This document shows positions 56,416 through 64,000 of a stretch of DNA of 64,000 bases, one piece after another (position 1 is the first letter of the stretch; each line of letters starts with the position of its first letter). The stretch is taken from contig CAJTDE010000001.1 of the NCBI GenBank assembly GCA_910574835.1, positions 310,001 through 374,000 on the forward strand, read 5' to 3'. The notes under the pieces were generated by a model. The model worked only from the letters and a program-made list of their open reading frames with translations. It was not told where the DNA came from and ran no database searches. The DNA comes from Clostridia bacterium (GTDB lineage: Bacteria > Bacillota > Clostridia > Lachnospirales > Lachnospiraceae). The position numbers and the translations under genes are program-made.

Positions 56416-56450
56416 TGTTCTATCAAAATCAGTTTGCAGCGACTTTTAAT

Positions 56451-56617
56451 AATCCAGCTAAGAAATATCAAGTAATTTTGAAAAATAACTTCTGCTGGCT
56501 GGTAAAGTCGCAAAGGCGCACGAGAGAAACTTTTATGAGCGCCCTTTCGAATAAAAGTTTCTCTCAATATAGGTGCGCCGAAGTGACTTTACCCTTTAGT
56601 GCTGTCGCGCAGCGACT
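56451..56617 (+). repeat. Dispersed leader hairpin element, copy 7 (full, 167 bp, plus strand)
   Basis: The only copy on the plus strand, 167 bp, directly in the allD leader, with its conserved end six bases before AGGAGG. Stem and ends match copies 2 and 3. A remnant of another conserved end (GCAGCGACTT near 56436-56445) adjoins its distal side. Its buried frame gives a 28-residue peptide starting MSALSNKSFSQYRC and stopping just before the allD ribosome site. Confidence 0.93.
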
Positions 56618-56636
56618 TTAATTAGGAGGAAAAAAG

Positions 56637-57689
56637 ATGAGACTTTCACGTGATGAACTGAAAACACTGATGAAGAACAAGATGATGGCAGCAGGACTGA
56701 GCGAGGATCATGCGGAGCAGACCTCGGAAATCCTTACATGGTCACACGAAAGAGGCTATGCTTCACACGGCGCGGTACGTGTTGAGTACTACAGCGAGCG
56801 AATCTTTAAGGGCGGTATCACAACTAACCCGACCTTTACCTGGAAAGAAACCGGACCCTGCTCCGGGATTCTGGACGGCGACAATGCCATCGGCTATGTA
56901 GTTGCCAAGGAAGGTATGATAAAAGCAATTGAAATGGCTAAGAAGAACGGCGTTGCCGTAGTGGGCATGAGCAATATGGCTCACAGCGGTTCCATCGGAT
57001 ATTACTCTGAAATGGCTGCAAAAGAAGATCTCGTTGCCATTACCTTCTGCCAGTCTGATCCTATGGCCGTACCCTATGGCGGAACAGAGCCTTATTATGG
57101 AACCAACCCCATCTCCTTCGCAGCTCCCACAGCTGACGACAGGACCGTTGTATTTGATATGGCTACTACCGTTCAGGCATGGGGCAAAATCTTGGATAAG
57201 CGTTCTCAGGGCGCTTCCATCCCGGCTGATTGGGCCGTTGACGAGAAGGGCGCTCCGGTTACCGATCCTCATCTGGTAAATGCATTGCTTCCCATTGCAG
57301 GCGCAAAGGGTTACGGATTAATGATGATGGTAGACATTTTCTCCGGTGTGCTTCTGGGCGTTCCCTTTGGCAAGCATGTAAGCTCTATGTATCATGATCT
57401 TTCACAAGGAAGATGCCTGGGACAGATGCATATTGTTATGGACCCGGCCAGATTCGTTGGATTGGAAACTTTCAAGAAGAGCATGTCTCAGGTATGTGAT
57501 GAGCTGAATGCCATGACTCCTGCTCCGGGATTCGACAAAGTATATTATCCCGGCGAGAGAGCCGTTATGAGAAGAGATAAGGCTATGGAAGCAGGCGGAA
57601 TCGAAGTTGTGGATGAGCTTGTTGAATACTTGAGAAGCGATGATATTCATTTTGATCGGTATGATCACAAGAATCGTTTTGCCGATTAA
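56637..57689 (+). CDS. allD: Ureidoglycolate dehydrogenase
   Basis: A 350-residue NAD-dependent dehydrogenase of the malate/L-lactate dehydrogenase type 2 family. It oxidises (S)-ureidoglycolate to oxalurate. Family features are SHERGYASHGAVRVEYY, GVAVVGMSNMAHSGSIGYY (catalytic His), PYGGTEPYYGTNPISFAAP and GAKGYGLMMMVDIFSGVL. The length equals E. coli AllD. It links AllE to the oxamate carbamoyltransferase encoded nearby. The leader is the full hairpin element copy 7. Confidence 0.94.
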   Translation: MRLSRDELKTLMKNKMMAAGLSEDHAEQTSEILTWSHERGYASHGAVRVEYYSERIFKGGITTNPTFTWKETGPCSGILDGDNAIGYVVAKEGMIKAIEMAKKNGVAVVGMSNMAHSGSIGYYSEMAAKEDLVAITFCQSDPMAVPYGGTEPYYGTNPISFAAPTADDRTVVFDMATTVQAWGKILDKRSQGASIPADWAVDEKGAPVTDPHLVNALLPIAGAKGYGLMMMVDIFSGVLLGVPFGKHVSSMYHDLSQGRCLGQMHIVMDPARFVGLETFKKSMSQVCDELNAMTPAPGFDKVYYPGERAVMRRDKAMEAGGIEVVDELVEYLRSDDIHFDRYDHKNRFAD

Positions 57690-57728
57690 GAGACCGTTTT
57701 TTGTAGAAAAAAATTTTTTATTCTTCCT

Positions 57729-57770
57729 AAAAAAGCTGCCGCAAAATATCTTATCCTGCGGCAGCTTTTT
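57729..57770. terminator. Bidirectional terminator of allD and the GNAT gene
   Basis: GCTGCCGCA (57735-57743) pairs with TGCGGCAGC (57757-57765), flanked by A and T runs that serve both strands. It lies between the convergent allD and acetyltransferase genes. Confidence 0.93.
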
Positions 57771-57777
57771 GCTGAAA

Positions 57778-58224
57778 TTATTTGTTGAACTCCTCAATAT
57801 TTCGCTCATTCAGCACAAAGTCATAATAATTTAAATCCTGCCGTTTTGTCCAGCCTATGCGGTTCCAAAATGCATTTCCTATATCATTTTTTGTAAATGC
57901 TATAAGGGAAACCTTGCTGATCTCCTCATTTTTTAAAGCATTCATGGCGTATACCACCATAGCCTTGCCGATGCCGCGCATCCGATAGTCCCGGTGGACG
58001 CACACATGGTACAGGCATCCCCGGCGTCCGTCATGACCGCAGAGAATACTTCCCACCACACGGCCGTCCTCCACAGCTACCACACTTGTGTCCGGATTCC
58101 GCCTGAGAAACCGCTCCACGCCTGACCGGGAATCGTCTATGCTTCGAATAGCGAAGCCCTTGATGGTCATCCAGAGAGCGTACACGCCGTCATAATCTTC
58201 GCTTGTCATAGTTCGAATTGTCAT
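57778..58224 (-). CDS. GNAT-family N-acetyltransferase
   Basis: A 148-residue single-domain GNAT. The acetyl-CoA motif is HRDYRMRGIGKAMV at about 90-103, with a beta bulge and NDIGNAFWNRIGW at the end. It follows argC by 46 bases on the same strand. A short GNAT next to argC could be an N-acetylglutamate synthase that primes the acetyl cycle, but ribosomal or small-molecule acetylation is equally possible. Confidence 0.8.
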   Translation of the reverse strand: MTIRTMTSEDYDGVYALWMTIKGFAIRSIDDSRSGVERFLRRNPDTSVVAVEDGRVVGSILCGHDGRRGCLYHVCVHRDYRMRGIGKAMVVYAMNALKNEEISKVSLIAFTKNDIGNAFWNRIGWTKRQDLNYYDFVLNERNIEEFNK

Positions 58225-58270
58225 GACCTTCGTCCATTCCTTTCCGCTTACTCCATACGATACTCAGCCC

Positions 58271-59311
58271 CTATGGGAATACGGGCACCAGTTCAAGACC
58301 CTCGCTCTCCTTCAGCCCAAACATAAGGTTCATATTCTGAACGGCCTGCCCTGCGGCTCCCTTCACCAGATTGTCCATAGCGCCCATCATAATGATGCGT
58401 CCTGTCCGGGAATCAATTTTAAAATTCACATCCACGTAATTGCTTCCCTCCACCCATTTTGTCTGAGGGCATACATCCTTGTCAAGCACACGCACAAAAC
58501 GTTCGGATGCGTAGTATTTGTCATAAACAGACTTAATCTCCTCATAGGCGTACTGTCTTTTTAAAGAGGCATAGGCTGTTATCAAAATCCCACGGTTCAT
58601 GGGAATCAGATGAGGCGTAAAATTAATCATCACCGGCTCCCCGGCCGCATAGCTTAACTGCTCCTCAATCTCCGGCGTATGACGATGGGAGGCAACTCCG
58701 TAAGCCTTAATATTTTCATTGACCTCACAGAAGAGGTTATCTACCTTGGCTCCCCGGCCTGCTCCGGAGGTTCCCGACTTGGCATCCACGATAATGGTGT
58801 TTGGATCAATCATCCCCTCCATCAATAACGGGTAAATAGAAAGCATGGTACAGGTGGGATAGCATCCCGGGTTGGCAATCAGCCGAGCCGCTTTCACCGC
58901 TTCCCGGTTCACCTCACAGAGTCCGTAAACAGCTTCCGGGATATATTGGGGCGTGGGGTGGGTGATTCCATACCACTGCTCGTATACCTTCACATCCTTG
59001 ATGCGGAAATCCGCACTCAGATCCACAATCTTTGTACGTGATAAAATCTCATCGTTTACAAGAGAAGCGCACAGGCCCTGGGGAGTGGCCGTGAAAATGA
59101 CGTCTGCCTCTTTTGACAGCTCTTCCATATTATCATCCAGACATTTGTCCTCTACAATCCGGAACATATTCTGATAAACTTCAGCGTATTTTTTATCAAT
59201 GTAGCTTCTGGAACCATACCATTTGATCTCTGCCTCCTTATGGCCCGTCAGGATGCGCACCAGCTCGGCGCCTGCATATCCGGTTGCTCCGATAATTCCT
59301 ACCTTTATCAT
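58271..59311 (-). CDS. argC: N-acetyl-gamma-glutamyl-phosphate reductase
   Basis: A 346-residue ArgC that makes N-acetylglutamate semialdehyde. The Rossmann motif is GIIGATGYAGAELVR, the catalytic Cys lies in ANPGCYPTCTML, and the active-site His in VASHRHTPEIEEQL. It normally heads argCJBD, but here argJ lies nearly 19 kb downstream. The ribosome site is GAGGAG. An ARG box upstream predicts repression by ArgR. Confidence 0.97.
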   Translation of the reverse strand: MIKVGIIGATGYAGAELVRILTGHKEAEIKWYGSRSYIDKKYAEVYQNMFRIVEDKCLDDNMEELSKEADVIFTATPQGLCASLVNDEILSRTKIVDLSADFRIKDVKVYEQWYGITHPTPQYIPEAVYGLCEVNREAVKAARLIANPGCYPTCTMLSIYPLLMEGMIDPNTIIVDAKSGTSGAGRGAKVDNLFCEVNENIKAYGVASHRHTPEIEEQLSYAAGEPVMINFTPHLIPMNRGILITAYASLKRQYAYEEIKSVYDKYYASERFVRVLDKDVCPQTKWVEGSNYVDVNFKIDSRTGRIIMMGAMDNLVKGAAGQAVQNMNLMFGLKESEGLELVPVFP

Positions 59312-59378
59312 AATCTCCTCTTTCCTCTCTGATTTTCCTTTTCATGCGTTTTCGGACAAAGTTCCTCTGCCGAATGTT

Positions 59379-59396
59379 TATGTATTATTATTCATA
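59379..59396 (-). promoter_or_regulatory. ARG box upstream of argC
   Basis: On the minus strand, TATGAATAATAATACATA matches every fixed position of the 18-base ARG-box consensus TNTGNATWWWWATNCANA. It lies about 70 bases before argC. A second, poorer half-site adjoins it. No similar site was seen upstream of argJ or argB. Confidence 0.75.
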
Positions 59397-59499
59397 TTTA
59401 TTGCATATATTATCACCATATCTTATAATATTCAAGTCCTTTTTTATTTTTATACAATTCCACCACATTTACGGCGGATTTTCGCATATTTTTTCCTTT

Positions 59500-60831
59500 T
59501 TATGCTTTTGAACCTTCGTTTTTCCAAGCTAAAATCTCCTGAAGCCGTTCCTTCACCTTCCGCTCCTGTCCCTGAAGCGTAGGGTGATAATAACGCCGCT
59601 CCTTTAAAGCATCCGGCAGACATTGCATCCTGCTCAGCTTTTCCTCCGTATCATGGGCATAAATGTAGCCTTCCCCATAGCGGAGATCCTTCATAAGCTT
59701 TGTGGGCGCATTGCAGATCTGCAAAGGCACCGGCTCTGCCGGCTGCTCCCGTACATCCTTCTTGCAGGCTTCACATGCCTGATAGAGAGCATTGGACTTA
59801 GGCGCCATAGAAAGATACACCACCGCATGGGTAAGATGCACATCGCACTCCGGCATCCCCAGGAAATGGCACGCCTGATAGACGGATATTGCCAGCGGAA
59901 GAGCCTGTGAGTCCGCCATCCCCACATCCTCACTGGCAAAGCGTACCAGCCTCCTTGCTATGTATAAAGGGTCCTCTCCCCCGTGCAGCATCCGATGCAT
60001 CCAGTAAAGAGCCGCATCGGGATCACTGTTGCGCATGGATTTGTGGAGGGCGGAGATAATATTATAATGCTCCTCCCCATTCTTATCATACAAAAGGGAA
60101 CGCCGGTTCATGCACTGGGCCAAAAGCTCCTCATCTACACAGAGCACGCCCTCCTCGTTCATATCTCCATTGAGCACCGCCATCTCAAGAGTATTGAGGG
60201 CTGTCCGGGCATCGCCGTTGGCAAACCGGGCAATGGCGCTAAGATGCGGCTCTTCGATTGAAATATCCAGATTTCCAAAGCCTTTTGTACTTTTCAGCGC
60301 ATGGTGAAGTAGGGCTGTCAAATCCTCTTCCTCCAGTGCTTTTAAAATAAAAACCTTACACCTGGACAGGAGAGCCGAATTGATCTCGAAGGAGGGATTC
60401 TCTGTCGTCGCCCCTACCAGTACAATGCTTCCCTTTTCCACAAAGGGAAGGAACGCATCCTGCTGGGCTTTGTTAAAGCGGTGAATCTCATCGGTAAATA
60501 AAAGCGTGCGCATCCCCATCCTGCGGTTCTGCTCGGCCTGGCTCATAACGGCCTTAACCTCCTTGATTCCGCTGGTTACCGCGCTAAATTCCACGAACTC
60601 CGCCTGTGTCTGCTTTGCTATGATCCTTGCCAGGGTAGTCTTTCCCACACCGGGAGGCCCCCAGAAAATCATGGAAGATACCTGATCCGTCTCTATCAGC
60701 CTGCGCAGTATCTTTCCCCTTCCTATGAGATGTCTCTGCCCGACATATTCCTCCAGACTTTCCGGCCGAAGCCTGCTGGCCAAAGGCGCGCTCTGCTTCC
60801 TGTCATCAAATAAGCTTAACTGTTCCATCAT
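59500..60831 (-). CDS. rarA: Replication-associated recombination protein A (MgsA/WRNIP1-type)
   Basis: A 443-residue AAA+ ATPase that acts at stalled replication forks. Walker [14 protein letters not shown] at about 48, Walker [13 protein letters not shown], sensor [20 protein letters not shown], then the tetramerisation domain with [20 protein letters not shown]. The length is normal. The start is ATG 60831, eight bases after GGGGG; the frame is open nine codons further. Confidence 0.95.
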   Translation of the reverse strand: MMEQLSLFDDRKQSAPLASRLRPESLEEYVGQRHLIGRGKILRRLIETDQVSSMIFWGPPGVGKTTLARIIAKQTQAEFVEFSAVTSGIKEVKAVMSQAEQNRRMGMRTLLFTDEIHRFNKAQQDAFLPFVEKGSIVLVGATTENPSFEINSALLSRCKVFILKALEEEDLTALLHHALKSTKGFGNLDISIEEPHLSAIARFANGDARTALNTLEMAVLNGDMNEEGVLCVDEELLAQCMNRRSLLYDKNGEEHYNIISALHKSMRNSDPDAALYWMHRMLHGGEDPLYIARRLVRFASEDVGMADSQALPLAISVYQACHFLGMPECDVHLTHAVVYLSMAPKSNALYQACEACKKDVREQPAEPVPLQICNAPTKLMKDLRYGEGYIYAHDTEEKLSRMQCLPDALKERRYYHPTLQGQERKVKERLQEILAWKNEGSKA

Positions 60832-60923
60832 GTACCTGTCCCCCTGTCCCTTGCGCAAACATATGTTCTTTCAATATCATACTACATTCTCCCCAGACCC
60901 ACAAGGGTATTTTTTAGTTTCCA

Positions 60924-60970
60924 TATAAAAGGGGTATCGGGAAAGAACGTTTCCTTGTTCTCCGACACCC
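60924..60970 (-). terminator. Terminator after the 200-residue gene
   Basis: GGGTGTCGG...AGAAC pairs with GTTCT...CCGATACCC (sense on the minus strand), then TTTT. It ends the transcript of the gene at 60977-61579 before rarA. Confidence 0.8.
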
Positions 60971-60976
60971 TTCCAT

Positions 60977-61579
60977 TTAAACCACGGACAAAAGAATCAT
61001 TCCGCCCTTGCGCTCAAAGCCCGTATCCCATAACTCGCTTAGATCCAGCCACTCCGCTTCCCCATAGGTCACAGCTTTCACAAAAAAGCCCTCCAAAGTC
61101 TCCTCATATCCGGCCAGATTATACCAATGCCACACATAATCCTTTAATTTCGGATTTTTGTGATGAAGCGTCAAAAAGGGTATGGGCAAGTCCTGATCTA
61201 TCTGTCCTTTGACCGCTTCTCTTGCCATGTCAAAGTCTGCGGTTCCCGGAAAGCCTTCTGCCGTCAAGGAGCAGCAGTTTACATTTTTCCAATAAGCGCG
61301 TATCCCCTCCAGATAAATATCCAAAGTATCAATTCCCTGCCGCCTTGGATGGAGATAAGGCTTCATCTGTTTTGAAAATTGAATATACTCCTTCTTCGCA
61401 GGGTTCTTTGCATCAAAGGGATATAACTCATTTAGCCCCTTTTGACGCGCAAAATAGATACAGAGATCACAGGCCGTAACAGCAGCACAGCCTCCGCCCT
61501 TCATAAACGGATCCAAAAACCAATCCTGATTGCCTCCCAAGGCTTCCTCTACCTGAATGTAGTCCAGCTCTTTTTTCAT
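60977..61579 (-). CDS. Hypothetical protein, possible cysteine-peptidase-like fold
   Basis: A 200-residue soluble protein. Near the N-terminus, GGNQDWFLDPFMKGGGCAAV resembles the oxyanion-Gln and catalytic Cys arrangement of papain-like C39-type peptidases. HHKNPKLKDYVWHWYNLAGY at about 138-157 supplies a candidate His, and an Asp follows near 180. There is no signal peptide. It may be a cytoplasmic peptidase or an inactive relative. It follows hydE by 13 bases, so it may be in the same transcript. The family call is tentative. Confidence 0.6.
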   Translation of the reverse strand: MKKELDYIQVEEALGGNQDWFLDPFMKGGGCAAVTACDLCIYFARQKGLNELYPFDAKNPAKKEYIQFSKQMKPYLHPRRQGIDTLDIYLEGIRAYWKNVNCCSLTAEGFPGTADFDMAREAVKGQIDQDLPIPFLTLHHKNPKLKDYVWHWYNLAGYEETLEGFFVKAVTYGEAEWLDLSELWDTGFERKGGMILLSVV

Positions 61580-61592
61580 AATCTTCTATTCC

Positions 61593-62639
61593 TCAAATTT
61601 CTGCCGCATCTCCCCGTCCCATATCAAGATAATAGCCAAGGGCCTTTACCCTTTTTGCTAAAGCGCTCAATCTCTCGGCCGCCTCCTCGCCCTCACTAAG
61701 CTTATTGTCATAGAGCGCGTAATGCTTCCGCCGATTTCGGGGAGACAGATTCGGCATCACTACATTTGCTCCTGCCGCCAATCCCTGCTCTCTTCCGTCA
61801 GCGGCAAGTGTCCCAAGAGCCGTAGTCGCCGGAAGCAGTACTGCCGGAAGCAGAATACGGACAACTGATAACAGCCGAAGGGTAAGCTCAGCACTTCCCG
61901 CCCTCTGATCCGCAAACCGCGTATCCTGATGGGGGATAAACGGTCCGATTCCTGCCATCTCCGGCTGCAGTTCCTTTAAAAACATCAAATCCTGAGCAAG
62001 CGTATCGTAGGTCTGTCCGGGACTTCCAACCATGAATCCCGCACCTGTCTGATAGCTCAGGCTCTTCAAGCTTCGCAGGCATTGCTTTCTTGCAGCTAAG
62101 CTCATCTCGGAAGGGTGGAGACAGGCGTAATGTGCCTCGCTGGCTGTCTCATGACGGAGAAGATAGCGATCCGCCCCGGCTTTTTTAAGCTTCTCGTAGC
62201 TCTCATAAGACCGCTCCCCTACAGACAAAGTTACGGCACAATTGGGATAAGCCCTCTTTACAGAGGAAACCACCTCTGCCAGACGTTCATCTGTAAACCA
62301 GGCGTCCTCTCCTCCCTGGAGTACAAAGGTGCGAAATCCAAGCTCCCAGCCCTGCCTGCAGCACTCCAAAATCTCTTCCGGGGTCAGGCGGTACCGAACC
62401 GCTCTTTGATTCTCCCGGTTGATTCCGCAGTAATAGCAGCCGTTCCTGCAATAATTCGTAAATTCTATCAGACCCCTGACATATACTGCCCTGCCATAGT
62501 GTCTTTCTCGAAGCTTTACCGCCCGGACCCGCACATATTCGGCCGCTTCCGGATCTTCCAGATGTTTCAGCAGTTCTCTATATTCTTCCCTGTTCTCCAG
62601 CTTATGATTCTTAACAAAACGTTCCACAAGGTCCGTCAT
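61593..62639 (-). CDS. hydE: [FeFe]-hydrogenase H-cluster maturase HydE
   Basis: A 348-residue radical SAM enzyme that acts in making the dithiomethylamine or cyanide/CO-iron precursor of the hydrogenase H-cluster. The cluster cysteines are C64, C68 and C71 (CRNGCYYCG), with GFMVGSPGQTYD, IGPFIPHQDT and LPATTALGTL as further HydE marks; BioB-like alternatives lack these. HydF and HydG are not in the window. Its presence implies a fermentative anaerobe that makes hydrogen. Confidence 0.93.
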   Translation of the reverse strand: MTDLVERFVKNHKLENREEYRELLKHLEDPEAAEYVRVRAVKLRERHYGRAVYVRGLIEFTNYCRNGCYYCGINRENQRAVRYRLTPEEILECCRQGWELGFRTFVLQGGEDAWFTDERLAEVVSSVKRAYPNCAVTLSVGERSYESYEKLKKAGADRYLLRHETASEAHYACLHPSEMSLAARKQCLRSLKSLSYQTGAGFMVGSPGQTYDTLAQDLMFLKELQPEMAGIGPFIPHQDTRFADQRAGSAELTLRLLSVVRILLPAVLLPATTALGTLAADGREQGLAAGANVVMPNLSPRNRRKHYALYDNKLSEGEEAAERLSALAKRVKALGYYLDMGRGDAAEI

Positions 62640-62727
62640 CTGCCACCTCTGAGTGTCCGTAAATTGTTCCCGCTCTCCATCATTTTTCTAATGATGAAAA
62701 GAATTTTTTGCTCAATTCTTATGGCGT

Positions 62728-64000
62728 TCATTTGCATTTTTCTCTGAAATATACTTTATTTTTTGTTTTGCCAGCGCCTTTAAGGATATCTAGCTTTTCA
62801 GCTTTCAACAACAAGCGACTTGCCGTCTTTATCTCAACTTCCAACAATTTCGCTGCAGCAGAACTATTTATTTCTTTATTTGTTTCCAAATAGAGCAAAA
62901 TGGTATGCATTCTTGCTCTTTCTAATTCAGACATTGATTCGGACATTGATTCGGACATTGATTCGGACATTTTCTCTTTTGCTTCAAACCCGTCTCTTAT
63001 GTGAATTATTACATTCAAATAGGTTCTTTCCTCGTCCATATCAAACTCAGGCTCCGGCGAACCATTTTGTTTAAGTTCTCTTAATATTTTAGGAATACCC
63101 GTTCCCTTTTTTTCAGATAAATCAATCTCCTTAAACAATTCTCCGATTCTTCTGTTACGATATTTCCTTGCTTTAACTTTACCCGATACAAAACGCTCAA
63201 GATTAATCCATTTAGCAAGTCCGGGATAATTAAGTATCTGAATACTATCTACATATATGCGAATTTCCACTGGTTCCGGCTCACGATAAGACTTATGAAA
63301 TATTGCATTTACCAGTGCTTCTTCCAATGCATTATACGGATAATTAAAATATCGTTCTGCTTCTGCCTGACCTTGCACTTTTACAACTTTTTGCTCAATC
63401 ACTGTTGTCTTTATATAATCCAAAGCATCCTGAACCTGCTTCCATATTGGTCCTGTAAATGTTTTTTCTGTAAAATCATCAGATGCCTCCGCTTCATTTG
63501 AATGAAATCTAATTAGTTCAATATATGCTCCCGGAATCAACTTCTCTGGATATTCCGTAAACATCAATACACCAATATTTCTGATATCTAAATCTGTATC
63601 TGTCTCATTTGCAACTTCCTGTGCAAGCAGCAATTCCTCTAATGAACTGCTATTAAGCTCCATCACCAGACTACTATTGCTCTTCCTAATAAAATCCTCA
63701 AGATAGCCTCTTCTGATATTATCAATTTTTGCTTTTCTGTTTACACGGTCATCAAAGGGAACAGAATTAAATTTATCAAACAATTCAGATATTTCATCCT
63801 GCTTAGCATCCGTAGTAAGCGATGCCGGTCTAATCCAATACCTCAAACTTTTGTCTGCTTTTCCATCGTTTTCAACATAGACCGATTTTGGCGCTTGGTA
63901 AGGACCGCTATCGCCTGCCGAACACCATAGGTATATCAAATACGTTCCTTCATTCTTGTAATCAATCACTTCTATTCTTGGAATGTACCGCGGAATAATT
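62728..64000 (-). CDS. AlbA/Schlafen-type ATP-binding regulator (5' end beyond the window)
   Basis: At least 424 residues; the frame stays open to the window edge, so the N-terminal AlbA_2 DNA-binding domain is only partly seen. The GHKL-like HATPase_c_4 domain lies around YPYNALEEALVNAIFHKSY, IQILNYPG and EKKGTGIPKILREL. After it, a tandem MSES repeat forms a hinge, followed by a winged helix (INSSAAAKLLEVEIKTASRLL). Such genes are common accessory regulators in Clostridia. The repeat hinge is encoded by 12-base tandem units. Confidence 0.85.
   Translation of the reverse strand, partial: IIPRYIPRIEVIDYKNEGTYLIYLWCSAGDSGPYQAPKSVYVENDGKADKSLRYWIRPASLTTDAKQDEISELFDKFNSVPFDDRVNRKAKIDNIRRGYLEDFIRKSNSSLVMELNSSSLEELLLAQEVANETDTDLDIRNIGVLMFTEYPEKLIPGAYIELIRFHSNEAEASDDFTEKTFTGPIWKQVQDALDYIKTTVIEQKVVKVQGQAEAERYFNYPYNALEEALVNAIFHKSYREPEPVEIRIYVDSIQILNYPGLAKWINLERFVSGKVKARKYRNRRIGELFKEIDLSEKKGTGIPKILRELKQNGSPEPEFDMDEERTYLNVIIHIRDGFEAKEKMSESMSESMSESMSELERARMHTILLYLETNKEINSSAAAKLLEVEIKTASRLLLKAEKLDILKGAGKTKNKVYFREKCK
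62924..62971. repeat. 12-bp tandem repeat within the AlbA-type gene
   Basis: Three exact copies of GATTCGGACATT (62936-62971) and one diverged copy before them (62924-62935) encode the MSES hinge. The period is four codons, so unit gain or loss changes linker length without a frameshift. Confidence 0.95.

Noticed and set aside
13742-56617. CRISPR-like array, because of several similar repeats
   Set aside because: Copies are far apart, long and hairpin-shaped, with no regular spacers and no cas genes.

Overview
The window looks like the chromosome of an anaerobic, spore-forming member of the Clostridia, most likely Lachnospiraceae. The support is sporulation and germination genes (spoIIP, gpr, a GerM-like lipoprotein), a CIRCE-controlled hrcA-grpE-dnaK-dnaJ operon, the [FeFe]-hydrogenase maturase gene hydE, and conserved Firmicutes gene order (comEC, holA, rpsT, gpr, spoIIP, lepA, hemW, then hrcA-dnaJ). 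Almost everything is on the minus strand. I saw no rRNA, tRNA, CRISPR array, transposase or prophage gene.

Layout. 1-900: tail of an unidentified gene and a small coiled-coil protein. 1001-6104: heat-shock operon, read from a sigma-A promoter over a perfect CIRCE. 6120-19640: accessory block with clpB (behind a possible leader attenuator), MotA-like and OB-like membrane proteins, flotillin, a PAP2 phosphatase, two 75-residue paralogues, a GT-C-like membrane protein, a MoxR ATPase/vWA pair and a HAD phosphatase. 19663-34518: core genes hemW, lepA, spoIIP, gpr, rpsT, holA and comEC, then a GerM lipoprotein, a WalKR-like two-component system, a ComEA-like lipoprotein, a small drug/metabolite-type transporter and an orphan solute-binding protein. 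34538-39479 and 58271-59311: arginine biosynthesis (argD, argB, argJ; argC). 39518-56637+: ureide (purine-nitrogen) catabolism. 57778-64000: a GNAT, argC, rarA, a possible cysteine-peptidase-like protein, hydE and an AlbA-type regulator cut by the window edge.

The ureide genes form a near-complete anaerobic route from allantoate: AllC makes ureidoglycine, AllE ureidoglycolate, AllD oxalurate, then an AllF-AllG fusion protein with AllH makes oxamate and carbamoyl phosphate, and carbamate kinase recovers ATP. Three carrier proteins and a PucR regulator accompany them. No allantoinase is visible. The block separates argC from argJ, so the usual argCJBD order is broken.

The most unusual signal is a dispersed hairpin element. 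Three copies are exactly 167 bp, two are about 117 bp, and three are truncated or internally deleted. Every copy has the same orientation relative to the next gene, and its conserved end is followed 5-6 nt later by that gene's Shine-Dalgarno. The copies therefore sit in 5' untranslated or intercistronic mRNA. The main stem shows a compensatory base-pair change between copies, and it buries a second ribosome-binding site and ATG. I know of no name for it. It looks like a mobile or recombining mRNA leader.
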